From Alligator mississippiensis (lineage: Eukaryota > Chordata > Crocodylia > Alligatoridae): a stretch of DNA of 64,000 bases. Location: NCBI RefSeq assembly GCF_030867095.1, contig NC_081828.1, positions 4,346,001 to 4,410,000 of the forward strand, read 5' to 3'. A program made the translations under genes and the position numbers. A model generated the notes under the pieces. It saw only the letters and a list, made by a program, of their open reading frames with translations, searched no databases and was not told the DNA's origin. This document shows positions 9,780 through 24,000 of this stretch, one piece after another; the first letter of the stretch is position 1; each line of letters starts with the position of its first letter.

Positions 9780-10946
9780 AGGTATGGTTTTATCTACGTA
9801 AGATTACAGAGGGTGGGGTGTCATTTTAAGTATTAACTAGAATGAAGAATGGTAAATCTTGGTTGGAAAGTATTTGTTAGTAACAGCCACATATTTTAAG
9901 ATGAGAAGGGACCACAGTGACAATCGACACAGTCAGAACACGCACAAGGCAGCCCCTGGATCAAGCCCGTAACTGGCCTTTTTCATGCTCTTGCACTTGC
10001 AAGAGCTTATTCCAAGTAGCTTAAAGCAGTGGTTTCCCTTGGTGTTGTGTCTTATCCTTACAAGCACCAGGCCTCTGCACACATAACACAGGGCAGACAG
10101 GACTTTGACCAGATGTAGTGCAGCTAAAGACTTCTAAAGATTTAAAATTTCTCTGGTACGACAAGCTAAATGAATGCTGCTGGGATTTCCGATCTCTTTT
10201 ATTAGACCAACAGGGTTACAACCTACATCCCTGCTGCTGGGATTTGAACCTTACAGCTCATGGGCTTGCCTGACTGATTTAATGAAAGATGGTTCGTTAA
10301 CACCAATGGTCCCCAGAGCACAGCTTCAGGGGAGCACGTACAAACGCCTCCTGCCTCATGCTGCTCACTGCCCCAGAAATTCAAGATCTAGTAGACAGGG
10401 GGAGCCAAGTATGACGTTGCCCCCCTGAATTATTTGCTCAGTACTGCTGTGTGCATGTGGGCCATCAAAGGTTGGGGACTACTGTTTAAACCAGTTTAGT
10501 AAAACCAGGGCAGAAGCCTGTTGAGCACTTTCAATTGCATCTGATTTCAGCTACGTCAGAAACGAAAAGCCCAGCGCATTCACCCTATTTTGCTAACGTG
10601 CGCTGGTATACGTTTATACAGAGCCAGCTCCCTTTATGATTTAAAGCTGCAGCTTGTTCTCAAAGCAGACGTCAGAATTACTAGCTTTATAAGATTAATT
10701 AGAAGTTGGGTGTTGCTCAAGTCCCAGCCTCAGATGCACTTGTGTGGACCTTAACCAGGTGAGAAGGATACAGGAAACAGAGGGGAAAGCAGCTCTCCTA
10801 TTTAAAAGAAGGGCATGCGTGATTAATAATACAAATCACAGAATAATTTAGTATTATCTGTAGTGGAATAACTCCTGCCAGGCTCTAAACAAGGTGGAGG
10901 TTACCATCCCCGAGATTTTTTTTATCAATTTGTTTTTGCTTTGCAG
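9780..10946 (+). other. Presumed TEX38 upstream sequence or intron 1
   Basis: If TEX38 starts near the ATPAF1 CpG island, this is part of its first intron. A short repeat piece (GATCTCTTTTATTAGACCAAC at about 10188) belongs to the fold-back-related family. The first TEX38 exon, with the start codon, could not be identified here or further left. Confidence 0.5.
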
Positions 10947-11443
10947 GTTGGTTGCCTCTCTACTTTGGGAGCGTAGGGCTGTGCTACATGTTGCTCTTCA
11001 CGTGCATATTTCTCTTGCACTGGAGGAAAGTTATCCGGCGGGAGCAACAAGCCAAAGCGTGGGTTGAACTGGTGAAGAGTGAAACGTTCTTTCCCAACCC
11101 AGTAGTTCACTGGGCTGACAAGAGTGTCAATTATGGGATTAAAGCAGAAGTGTACGCGCCTGAATCCAGCGCCAGCACAAAGCAGGCAGGCAAAAACTCT
11201 GCCAGAGATGATGCGGATGGGGTCTTTGTTTCTTCCCAGGTAGAGGCGGATCCGTGCAAACTGGTATTTCAGGAATTGCCTTTTGTTCGCTCGCTCTCCA
11301 GCCTGCCACCGATGGTTAGTCACTCCATCTCTTACCCCTTCCCGGCCTTCCCATCCAGAGCGGTTCCGTTCACCTCTCTTCCCGACCTGGATAAAGTGGA
11401 GGAGAGCTGGCACTTCGGTAGCAGCTCGACATCTGAAGTGTAA
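10947..11443 (+). CDS. TEX38: TEX38, testis-expressed protein 38 (main, C-terminal coding exon)
   Basis: TEX38 is a small membrane protein of spermatids, reported as the partner of the palmitoyltransferase ZDHHC19. The exon follows a good acceptor (TTTGCTTTGCAG, ending at 10946), starts in phase 1 and reads WLPLYFGSVGLCYMLLFTCIF.. to the TAA at 11441-11443, 164 residues. It shows one membrane segment (about PLYFGSVG to IFLLHW), then a basic stop-transfer patch (RKVIRREQQ) and KAWVELVKSETFFPNP. Near the end QELPF, LPPMVSHSISYP and PFTSLPDL match human TEX38 as remembered. The position between ATPAF1 and EFCAB14 on the plus strand is the human arrangement. The start codon must be in an unidentified upstream exon; the first internal ATG (10987) would cut into the membrane segment. 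Confidence 0.85.
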
Positions 11444-11509
11444 CTAGGTCGCGGCCCACAGCAGACAGCAACATTAAATAGAAGATCTTATATATTTTAC
11501 GCTAAATCA

Positions 11510-11515
11510 AATAAA
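11510..11515 (+). terminator. Likely TEX38 polyadenylation signal
   Basis: AATAAA lies 67 bases after the TEX38 stop codon, followed by a GT/T-containing stretch (GGTGTTTTCC) at the right distance. This would give a very short 3' UTR. Confidence 0.65.
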
Positions 11516-12681
11516 ACAAGGTGTTTTCCAACCTGCCTTGACTGCTTTTCTCCTGCGTGATGCACGGAAAACGTGCGAGTACAGCCGTAAGAGAGCAGCC
11601 TTTTGGGGAAGAAAAGCCAGAATCGCTCCACTTTCAACTTCTGTTAGGGAGAAACCTGGTAATATTAATAGTAATAATAAACAACCCACTGCTCCGTTCA
11701 GTGCAGTTTGCCAGGCAGGTTGACACCGCCGAGTAATACAGGATGCTCTTTTTCTTATTTCCATGTCTGTGCAAGGCCCTGCATCAAAATAGGCAATTGA
11801 GTTGTGAATGGCATTCCCCCCCTTTTCCATTTTTCTCCTTCCATCCTAAATCACCAGCATGCCCAACCATAGCTGGAACAGTTATAATCTATGCCTGCAC
11901 CTTCTTTTGTGCCAGGAGTTCATTTTTAAACCGTGGGCAAAAACCGGTCTCCCTAATTGTGGCTGTAATAACATGGCTCCATTATAAACTCGAGGCTTTA
12001 ATCAAGTCAACTGCAGAACTCCCAGCACAATCAAGACTTTTCTTTTGATATTATTCAACCTCCCACTTGAGCTGGAGAAGTGCTTCCACCACCAAATAAG
12101 GGTAATTAAATTATGTTTGATCCGAGCTGAATTATTTCTTGTAGGTTTTGGGAGATTTCCTGAGTTTTGCTGGTTTTTTTCTGTCTGGGCCCCTCACCCA
12201 ACCGGAGTTAAAAGGTTGAGTTTTGTCCATGTAGAAAATATATATATATATTTTTTTCATAAAAGCAGTCATAACCTTTTTCTATCCTATTCAGGAAGGA
12301 AAGCATCTCAAACATAACAGCTTTCCAATCTATGCAAAGGGCATTCCTTTGACTTTGCCTTCAATATCAAACTGCAGCAATAAAATTAAACTCTCATCAT
12401 TTTCCCCTCGAGAGGAAAGAAGAGTTACACATGAGCGCCTGTCACATTGCTTAGTACGCTTTTGGAAGTCCCTCGGACAGCAAGGTGATTAGTAGGGTAT
12501 AAGAACCCTAACTGAAGTTTCATTGCCAGGACCCATGCCCTGATGCTGTCGATGGCAAAATGAAGCTGATCCAAGTCTGTCATCCCCCTCCTGAGAAGTG
12601 TTGTTCAATCCATTGACCACTGCTGTATTACCTCGCCACCACCTCAAATGACCAAATACACATAAAAAAAAATGAAAATAT
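11516..12681. other. Convergent intergenic stretch between TEX38 and EFCAB14
   Basis: No gene or clear transposon is visible. There is a short (TA)n run at about 12238-12249. The open frames here have no recognisable content. Confidence 0.5.
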
Positions 12682-15600
12682 TTTATTCTGATTAAACAAT
12701 CATGTTACATGACGCCATGTGCAGAACTCAGTAGCTAAAACCAGCTTTGATTCATTCCATATACAGATCTAAAAAAGCCCCAATACATTACCAAAATAGG
12801 TCCAAATGTAGTCAAGTAAAGGCAACATCTTTTATGTTATGGGAACGGTCACTAAAAAGAAACAACAAAAAAAAAAAACAAAACAAAAAGAACTGGTCCA
12901 TATACCGCATTCAGTCTAAAAATCTGAGTTTAGTAAATCAAAGTTTTAAACCAGATGTACGTGAGGGGGGAAAAAACCCAACAAAAATCACGTCTTGATA
13001 GTTAACTAGAATATGACATTATAAAATGGCCTTAAGAAATCTGGACAAGGACTTGCTGTCCCAGTATTATGGTACTAACTGAATACTGGAACAGCTCAGA
13101 GATTCTCAAATGAATAATAAACAGGGGAGTTTACAACCCCACATTAAGGTGAAATTTTAAGAAGTCCACCTGAAAGTGCTGCACCTTCTCTCCAGCCCTT
13201 TCACAGCCTCCGGGAGCTTATAAGTGACCTCTTGCAAGTGTCCCCTTCTCCGAAACAAACATCCTGGCTGCCACAGGCTTAACCCACCTCTGCTTCTCAG
13301 ACTCAACCCTTTGTTTCTTGGATTTCTGTTAATATATGAGCATCTGCCATTAGGGCTTCTGTGGTAGCATCTCCTTTAAAGATCTGAATCTTAGGTTAGG
13401 TCTGTGCAAATGCAAGGCAGTGCCAGGCAAGGACACCTAGAACCACAAGCAGTATAGTGGTGCTAGTCGAGACAGCACTGCATGAATTAGTTTTGCAGGC
13501 CTTAATAGCTTTGACATAGCTTTATACAAATGTAGCCACAACACTTCTGGTTCCAGAACTAGCACAGACTGCGCTGGCTCATATCCTGACATGGCACCAC
13601 CTTATGTAATAAAGACATGTCCCTAGGGACCACGGATGGTTTAAATGAGGAAGAACACCACTGAAGTCCATGGAGTCACCACAGTGAGCAATTGGAATCA
13701 AACACCATGAAGTTTTCCCAAGAACTACCTGGAAGAGCTGGTCCCATGGCTGACAGAATGAGAGTTACACAACAAAGCTGCTCCCTGCTGTAGGTACACT
13801 AGACCTTTTTCTTGAATTCGTGTGTGCACGTGTGTAGATCAGTCATCAGCTTTTAATCCAGTCACCTTGACCCCACCCTAAGCAGGTCTATGACAGCGAT
13901 TAATGCATCTGCAGAAGCTAGTGCCCTTTCAGCACCAGCATAGAAAAAAGGGCCATTAGTGAGAGCCTCACTAGCGCCCCACTTCAATCTCTGCAGGCTT
14001 GGGGACCGAAAGCACAGGACAACCAAAACAGCAAAACAAATCTAAGCAGCTGGATGCTGAGCAGTACTTTGAGGTTAGGACGTGACAGGTTGCCTGCTGG
14101 CCAGAATTAAATAAAATAAAGCAGCTAGTCACCATATACAGTAATTCACTATTACTTTTAGATGATCCTATTTTATTAAATGTATTATTAAGCATCCATT
14201 CTATGATTACCCATTAGGCTGAGTGACAATGTCAATTAAATGAGTTGTGAGGCAGCGCTATGTACTCAAGATGCGCATGAATCCACGTTCTTAAGCAGTC
14301 TCACATCCTAGCACTTCAATAATTGATCATTTCAGTCCCATAGGCACATAGAGGATGCAAAACACCAGAACTGAGATGCACACACTGTCTCCAAAGTAAG
14401 AAGGGTACAGGCACATGAACAAATCATCATGAGATAAGAGGGGGGTGTGGACTTCCAGCATCTGAACTACTCTGCTGGTGTCATTCATGTACATGCTCTT
14501 ATCCACCACAGATGCAAGTCAAGCTGCTCCTCAATGAACAGAGTAAATTGCCTCGTATTTAATGTGGGGAAAAGAGCATGTACGCTGATGGTTACTGCAC
14601 AGCTTGTTTCATAAGAATGTGTGTCCATACCCCAATACTCCCCACCCCACCCCAGTACTGCAAAATTAAAAGCAGACAGTAAAATAGAACATATTTAAAT
14701 TAATGTGGCAATGAGGCAATCTCTTAAAAAACATAACATCGCTTTACATTGTTTTATACAAATCAGCCTTCCAAAAATACCTTGCAAATTCTGACATACA
14801 GCTATGATACAATATGTACAAAAAAATTACCAGAACGGTTATACTTTATTGCTTGGTTTTTTGTTTGTTTGTTTTTTTTCTTTCGAGTTTTTTTTTTTTT
14901 TAATTTGGTTCAGGAATTCATAGACATGTATAAGAGGGTGTGGAAGCTACTGAGAAGCAAGTGTTGGTTTCTGGCTATATTTAAAGCCAGATTATATTGT
15001 ATTTCAAATCTTCACATCAATGACAGCATCTTCTTGCTGGGCAAACCAAGCCTAGAAGAGTGATGGCAAAAGCTTAGACAGCCTATAAAAGGGTTCAATT
15101 TTGCAAGACTTTTTGCTGAAGAATATTTCCAGACAATATTTGTAAAGCTATAATCATCCCATTCAGAGTCCCATAAACTAACTATGAACAGGCTTCCATA
15201 TACTGATGTTCTGTTGATGTGGACAGTTTTAGTCCATTAAACCTACATTCAAACAACAGACAATAAGATCTGTATTACACCCGTGGCCAATGAAGTCTAA
15301 CTTGTCCCTGGTTGGACCTACAGAAGAATACATTCGGCAAAAGCCTTGTAATACGTTTCAGAAGTTTCTGAATACAGACAGGCTTCAAGTTTAGATTCAC
15401 AATATTTACAATGTGAACATACCAAATGTCCACATGAAAAGGAACATAGCATATCATGAGTCAAAGGAGTAGCTGCACAAAAAGACACTTCATTTATATT
15501 GCACTCATGGTTTTTTTTCTTTCGTAAAGGGTGATATATGGTTCTGTCCCCTTCCACTGCACCTGTCCTTTGACTTCTTTTGAATGGTACGAAAATACAG

Positions 15601-16780
15601 TAGTTTTAGATGCCAAGAACTATTAACATTCACAATAGGCAGGAAACTGCATTTAAGTTCTCTGCCGGAGGTTTTCCCCATCCTGTTCATGACACAGAAT
15701 CACAAACAGCCTCGTTTAAGAAGGCTGCTCTTGCCCATGGATGCATTAGTAAGGTGAGACAGTATTAGGAGGAAGAGACTGGCAGTGCCAAAAGCCCTGT
15801 TAAAAATATCTCTGACAAGCAGTCAGTGGGACCTTGTGACCCTGTCACACGTACAGAGGGCAGGAATGTGAACTTCCCTGCCATGATGGCAGTCAACAGC
15901 AGCTTCTGGGATCAAGGTTAGAGCAAAAAGTTAAAGTGCCAATTAAAATGTTTCAGTAGATTACCCTCCCTCCATAAAGCATAACACTGGGTGCAATACA
16001 GCAAAGTGAATGAGAAACTCGGAAGTGGATCACAAGAAGCTACCATACCTAGTGCTTTTCAGATCAAGGAAGAAAGACAACTGTCCAATCCCACCCCTTA
16101 AAAATTCAAGCCCTCTATGAAACGACACGACGTCATGCCTTGGATCTGCTGCAGTTTGAGATCAAACCCACCTGTGAGTGCAGACAGCCAAGGGTGGAAG
16201 CAGCTCAGAAATTAAATTCCAGGGGCACCTGAAATACTCTCGGCCACACTGTTATATTGCATTTTTAGGTTTTATACACGAGCATGTTTATTACCAACAA
16301 AGCCTCAACACAAACTTCCCCTAAAATATGCATAATTTATTCTATTTCAAATATTTACAAGCAGAAAAAGCCCATCTTTAAGACAGATTTCTTCCCGCTC
16401 CATATAAAATGCAGCTCTCTCATTTAAGGCAAATTTATGTGAAATATAAAACATGGGTTTGTCTATCTGTACACAAGTTCTAATTTAAAGACAAAAACTC
16501 CCTTTAAAAGGGAAAGATGATGCCAGGCAACAGTTCCTAGTGTAGTTTGGGATCCTTCTGGATTTTTTAAGGAAGTCCCTACCATCCATTATGCCATAGA
16601 TAACTTTTTTCAAGTTTTTAAATACCTTAAAAGATTGCAAATTAAAAAGGTGGCAATGTGTACACTAAGTTAGCGCCAAAGATTAGTAGAACACCGAGGG
16701 AAGTGCAGATGTAGCTTTTGCTTATCCGTTTTCAATAGCTACAGCAAGTCCACCAATACTGCATTTTTAATATATGTAGG
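12682..16780 (-). other. Probable EFCAB14 3' untranslated region
   Basis: The 4.1 kb after the EFCAB14 stop are AT-rich, free of recognisable transposons and without coding potential, as expected for a long 3' UTR. On the minus strand AATAAA occurs at 12682-12687, a plausible distal polyadenylation signal, and another at about 16337-16342 would give a short form of about 0.44 kb. The true end cannot be fixed from sequence alone. Confidence 0.45.
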
Positions 16781-17954
16781 CTACACATCTAAAGCTAATC
16801 TCAGTTCTGGTAATGAGTATTTTTCATCCCCATCTGTATCAAATTCCTTAAAGCTCTGCAACTCTTGTATTGCAGAGCCAACCAGACTTTGAAGATCATC
16901 ATAGGTTAGCTTTCCATCCGAGTCTTGATCCAGCTTTTTAAACAAATCCAGAAGATCTGCAAAAAGGACAAGTTAAGGATCAGGCACTTCAACTGAACAA
17001 AGGGAACTACTGTACAGGCTCTTGCTCCAGTTTCACTACATTATATCATACTAGTTTACAAAGCTAAATAAAGCGTCTTATGATGGAATTTGTTCATAAG
17101 CTGGGCAAAATAAAAACATCAAACAGCCACAGTATGTAGATCAGCAACTTTGGGAATTTAAATAGCAGGATTCAACGCAAAGACCTGTGGATTTTCGTCA
17201 GTTAAAACCCACCAAGTAAACCTGAGTTCAAAAGAAAATAATTACTATTCCTAATCAGATGTTCTGACCCACCCCCTGCAAGTAAACATTGATAAAAACG
17301 AGGACTTTGCCTTCTACGATGGAAGTCCTGAGGTTATTATATTGAAGATGTAGATCACATGGAAGGACGAGTATTTCTATTGTGCTCTACATATTTACTG
17401 AAGAGCTAAAACATTATAGGCATGCCAGTTCAAGCACTGGTTAGATCTAGAAACCACCAGTTCCATCCAATAGCTATTTCTCTATTCCAGTTGCCTCCTG
17501 TTCCCTAGACTTCTTCACTCCTTGCTACCTTTTTCTCTTCTCCTCTGCCATAAGAGCTCTTCAAATCTCACATAGGCTTCAATTATTCTGTTTACACCTT
17601 CCCTTTCAGAACTATTGTTCCATATTCTGCCTCATCCTGGTTATACTAGACCTTAGGTAGCTATGGATGTGCTTTTATAAGTCACAAGGCACTTTACTTA
17701 CAGGAAGTGTTTATGAAAATTAAGACAAGGCTAAAACGGACATACCTTTTGTGCTGGAAATTCCTGGTAAGGACAAGTGCCTTGGCTGTCCATTTTCTCC
17801 CATGTTGCCACCAACTGATCTCGATGCAAGTCTGGGAGGATCTGTAGGATTTGATGTAGTCTGAGCTTTTCCCGCTGTTTAGAAATTCATTTGCATTACT
17901 CTTTTTAAGAAACTAAAAACAGCAATAAATTGGGAACAAGATAGCTTGGCAAGG

Positions 17955-18001
<47 letters not shown>

Positions 18002-21000
18002 AGGCCTCTTTAAAATTTATATATTTAAAAATATGAAAGGCCTTCGTATGTGGTATGGAACGAAAGAAATTAGTTTGTCCATCTTAGCAAGGATTTGTTA
18101 TACATGTTGAAGTTTCAGGAACAGAATAACCCAAATAAACTATTCTGGAGAATATCATTTTAGTATATTTTGTTAGATTCTTTCATAGTTTGTAATGCTT
18201 CATGCTATATAAGAAACACGTATTACTATGCCATGTACTGATAACAAATACTTTGTAATACAACAAGCTCCATAGGCGAATGAGATTTTATAGCCATCCA
18301 CTTCAGGCCGCCTTCCTGTACAACATGTAGTGACAGGTCTAGATAAAGACAGGACTGCTCTGATCTGGTATGGCAACTCCTGTGCACACTGCACAATATT
18401 TTGTGACTCATTTTACCCAGTAAATGAGAAGAGAGCCTCTCTGGGTCAACATGATCAAAATCTGCTGATTTGCCAAATAAGAATCAGCAAGATTCTGCAG
18501 GGAAGGGCAGAGCCTTGATATATAAAACATGTTGGCACTGCCCCAGGCTAGAACAGCAAAGACTGAAGGTCAGGATACAGACACACCAGTCAAGTTGTAA
18601 CATTTCCCTGCATTATGCTGAACTTTATAGGTGTGCTATGATTTATCGACCCAGCATACTTATTCATTCTAACCTTCCTTATGAGCCAGAGCAGTAAAAA
18701 TGACTTCAAGACAGTCTGACAGATAATTAAAACTTTAACATTTCAGTCCATGCCTGTATGTTTCCATAATTCTGTTTATGTAGAAAAAGTAAAATGCTTT
18801 GCAGCATATTAGGGATTCTGCTAGGCACCACCTGAAAAGCCCATTTCATTTCTCACAGTTTGTCTCTGACCAAGCAAGAGTTTTAGTGCCATCAATTTCT
18901 CACTAATTAAAAATTAATATACTGAGGCCACTTGAGCAACATCCTATGAAAACACTAAGTTATGTCTCTCCATTACTTATACATAGAGCATACGGTGAAC
19001 TTTCAGTTGTATGGGCTACTATTACACAGAAGAGTCTCACCATTCACTGATGCCTCAAGAGGCTTCTCACTTTCTGGTTTGCTTGTTAGAGCATTGATCA
19101 GCTGAAGCTTCTCTCTCAGATTTTCAGGTATTGAAACCAGAGTTTCTGTTTTCTGCACAAAGAGAATATGCTTCTTAAATAAAAAACAAAACAAAACAAC
19201 CTTTCTTCAACAGGTGCAGCACAGCAGGAAAGACACTGCAACAGATTTGTGTACTTCTGAGTTATTACCATACTTTCAGGTCAATTAAGTTTTAGCTGGT
19301 TAAGATGATAAATCTTCCAGGTCCCATATCAGGACTTAGTGTAAAAAGAACAGGCGCACAGTTTCAATGCGTTCTTGGTTTCTAAAAGAATAGCCAGATA
19401 ACATCTAATGCCGATTAAGGCTGACCTTTACTGTTTCAATGTAGTATGTAGTAAACGGCTGGAAGATTAGTGGAGCTGCAGAGAAAATAAATCATTTGAA
19501 GTAGTTCTCAGCATGTGTACAGCACTTATTTGCGTGGGACACAAGAGCTTGGTTACTAAGTCGCTGTGAAGTGCCTGCATCGTACTCTCTTTGGAGTTCC
19601 ATTTTTGCAGCTAGCATCCATTGTACTCATTATTTCACAGCACACATGGGATTTAAACTGCAGTTTCAAGCTGAAACTACTCAGTTGAACCTGGGATCTT
19701 GCTTAACATCATGTCAACTCACTAAAATGTTGTAGCTGATGAAGTCATTGTAAGACTTTAAGAATACTTGAGATTAACTTTTGCAATAGCATCCCACTTA
19801 GCGTACTTATTTATTTCCCAAGTCTCCTTCAGCTTTGACATCTTTGTCGAGAGCAACTTTTGTGGTATGTTATAAACAGAGGAAATAATGAGGGCTAGAT
19901 CCTGCAGCTCTTCTTCACATATGTACTACTACAGGAGAATACAAAGTAGCAAGACTGCTCACTAAGTGTTTTCCACCTCAGCTTGCTTTCCCTCTACTCA
20001 CTGGTGTTGGCAGGTTGCTTACTGTCACATTTTCATTAGCAGTATGTATTTAGATCTGACTGATCCAAATGCCTATGTCAGGGGATAGCAACCTTTAAGC
20101 AGTGGCGGGCTGAATTAACAGAGCTCAGGCTAAGGTGAGGTACTACATGCCACCACCATTCTAGCCTTATGGGCTAAATAAAATCCCCTTACAGGCAAGT
20201 TCCTGCCCACTGGCTGTAGGCTGCAGTTTATTTTCAGATAAATCTGACTTAAGTAAGCATCCAGTGCTGTGGGGTCTGCTAATCTTTGATTTCAGTTTTC
20301 CTTTTTACCTTTGCATTCTGTGCTTTATCTGAATCAGTTCCATTTGCCGACTGATCTTCATTTTCTACTTTAGGAAAAGTACCTGCATCATCCACCTGCA
20401 GGAAAAAAAACAACAAGGAAATTAGAAATTGAGACATTTGAGTGAGGTCTTCTGTAATGCTTTTTGCTTTCTTCACACTGGACAGGAACCTGCAGGACAG
20501 GAACCTGCAGCTGTATAGACAGGAAACAACATACAACGTACAGGCTGGAATCAATTCAAAGGTTTCAGGCTGGAGCTACAGAAGCACAATTCTGCTTCCA
20601 GCATTCAAGATCCTGAAGTTTAAGCTTTGTGTATTTAAATTGCAGATGTCACATACGACATTGTAAGTTGTACTTTATGCACCTTCAGAACTAAATTTCA
20701 GCACCGAAGCATATGACTTAACATTAATGGGACAACTAAATCCCTACATGCTGTGTAGCATCAGTATATCCTTTGCTGCATAGTACATAGAATACAAATT
20801 GTAAGGAACAAGCCCCTCAAAGTGTCTACTTTGGACATTTCTTTAAGCTTAGCGTTTCCCAGTGCAGCTGAAGGCTTCGCTAGCCTCTTGCAGATGTGAA
20901 AATGCTACACAGGAAGCAAACTCAGCCATTCAAACCCCTATATGACAACCAGGCACCTGTGATAACCGAGCACTCACCGAACTGACAGATGAATTCTCTC

Positions 21001-24000
21001 TCTTTTCCAGTTTATTCACAGCATCCAGGTAGTTTTCTAACAACGCAACTCTTTGAGTTAGATTACTGATTGCAGAATCCACATTAAGAAACTTTAGGTC
21101 GTTCTGCTTTTGGTACACCACTAGGGTGGTATTTATCTCCTCTAAAGCAGTGTACAGGAATTGGTTATCCTGAAATAAAAACCACAAGCTATTGTCCACA
21201 AGTGACTGTTTAGAAGCACTACAACATTATTTCAGCTAGTGAAACACTAACTGCCCCAGTTTAATCCGGCAGACTTCTCCGACTAGCCTCAGACAAAGGC
21301 AAATTGCTTTGTATTTGGTACTGGCTCAACTCTTCCTGACCATCAGAAAGTGACTCTAGCCTTCATAATTTGAAAAGGATTTCTCAGTGCTAAGCTAACT
21401 GCTGACAGTAATAATAATACAAGATGATTAGAGCTGCCTGGAAATTTAAGTGTTAACCTGTTTTGGGCTGGCTTCATTAGGACCATTACCAATAGCAACT
21501 GCGTAGCCAGAATGTGTGTGATGGGAAGAGCTTTACAAGATTTCCCTCTGACATCAAAACTGCTTGAATTATAAACAGATGCTGCATAAATACAATGGAT
21601 CCACTCCCATCTAAATTTATGTACAATTCACTCTTTTCTAAATGCTTGTTTCCACAGCTTACCTCCAGAGCGATTCATCCACACACCACTGCTTTTGTTC
21701 AATTTGACAGGCAAGCACCTACCATTAAAGCCAGTTCTATTTTAAGTCTTCAACTCAGTCACAAGTCTCACAAGAAGAACAGGATAAACTATTGAGTCTT
21801 TCTAATACACCCGCCAAGTAAAACAATGCAAAACACCACTTAATTGAGCACTAAGACTCTTGTCTACTTAGAACAGGTTTTCTACGTATATAGGAAAATC
21901 CTACAGTAAGATCCTTTATTTGGCTCTCTCGGATGCTATTCAAATTCAACCTTGACATGAACATAGTGCACAATATCACCACAGTGAGCACAAAGGTTAA
22001 CTATCACTAATAATTTTAACAGTTGCAGAGCTGCTGGCATTTAAAGAAAGAAATACCTGCTTGCACTTCCCAGTCTGATTTCTATCGTTTATTCTTGGTG
22101 TGACAGTGGAAGAAAGTGAAGACACCTGTTTTTCTCTATTCTCTTTTGTGTATTCATTCTGATCCAAAAAAAAGGAGAAGGCATGTTAAACAAATACCTT
22201 GTTACACAACTGAATTCTTGAGGGAAAACAGCTTATGGTATGTATTGATTAAATACCTAATTAAAGTAGAAAATAACAACATGGATATTGGAGATTTGTC
22301 TTTAAGCGCACAACTGGGATGACAAGCTCAACATTTAACTTAATACAAATGAAAGGAAATACCAACAAATTAAATAACCCTATGAAAGTTACTCATTTCT
22401 GTGTTGACTAACATCACCAGGAAGTTTCTGGTCTGTGATCAATTTTTAGTTGTGCATCTTAATTTGGGCCAGCAACCCCCAAATACACCTCATAGCACTT
22501 TCCTAGTATATTCACAACCTGCTGGTTCTTGTGCAAAGCATCTCTGTAATTGTCCTTTGCACTATTCAGAAGGGACAGAGAACCTCGTGAGACCCCCTAC
22601 CAAAGCAATGGGAAAGCAATATTTCAGATACGACAACCTGAAGGTAAGCTCCAGAAATACTGTCCCTAAAAAAATAAATAAGTTCTTGTAACTGTAGCAT
22701 TAATGCCATATGACTTCTACTAGCTATTGTTGTATTGCTACATTTACACAGATCTTGAAAAATATTACACAGGTTACACAATACTGGATACTATTTAGGG
22801 GTGCACCGATATATCGGTTAGCTATCAGATCGGCACTGATAAAAGGAGAAATTATGTCAAAAGTTATTGGCTTTTTTTGGTTGCTGCAGCCGAAACGATG
22901 GCTGTGTCCAGAGCACCCTGGTGAGCATAGTCCAGTCCCCATGCCCCACAGCTGGCCTGGGCCCATGATGACTATAGGTCCCGGTGAGAAGCAGGAGGGG
23001 GCACCGTGCTCAGCAACAAAAGGACTGCTACCAGCTCCTGCTGATATGGCAACACCACAAGAAGCAGGGGCCTGAGCACTGGGACTGCCACGGAAGCACT
23101 GGACTATGCGCAGGTGGAGTAAGGTGCCGTGCGAGGGACATTCTGCTCCACTGGGCACCTTTGCAAAAGCGGCTTCTCCCCAGCAGCTGACGGCGCTGAG
23201 GCAGCAGCATGCTCTGGGGCTCCAAACAGGCCCGGCACTGCTGCGTGCGCAGTTTAAAATGCCTTGCACTATCACTAAATATTATTTATCGAATGGGCAA
23301 TGGCTAAGGTGGTTGGTTAATCATTGGCTATCGGTATTGGCCAAGAAAATCTTTATTGGCACACCCCTAGCACTATTCTTATTAAGAGCTGTTTCAGATT
23401 ACATGTTCTTACCATATTGTTTTGGAGTGTTTCTATGTTTTTCCTGTGTTCTTCAATTGCAGTCTGCATAGTCTCAACATCATGATGAACGCTGGTTAAG
23501 GTGCTACCTATGGTAGCTACGCTCTGAAAACAAAAACAGGAGCCGTATAATCTCAGCCAGGCCTGACTGTACAAGTTGAAAGTCCTTGACTTGAATGTCT
23601 TAATGGAATGCCAGACAGCCAGACTGCAAGGCCTATGTGATGAACTGGGGGATTCCAGTTGCAAGTACAGACCACAAGTCATTCTTTACACACACAGGTC
23701 AAAACTTTTGATTCAACTCAGCATGACTGATAGAGCTTCCACCTCCACCTAGTAGATAGTCTTCTGTTTCTATATGGGTAGCTTATAGGGAGGTATAAGG
23801 GCATGAGAATCCTGAAGTAGTGACGATGTTCCTGGGCTATAAAGCTGTACAACGAAATGTAATTTGTACATTTGTGGGTGTGTAGGTTTGAGATCAGTAT
23901 TTTGGCACTGAATAGCAACCATTTTCCACCACATCATTATCTCAGACACTATCAGTGTTGTGACCCCCCCACTTCCCTCTTTGCCAATAAACCTAGCAAA

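Noticed and set aside
10952-11413. The 162-codon minus-strand frame opposite TEX38
   Set aside because: It is a shadow of the TEX38 exon; only the plus strand has an acceptor site and matches to a known protein.
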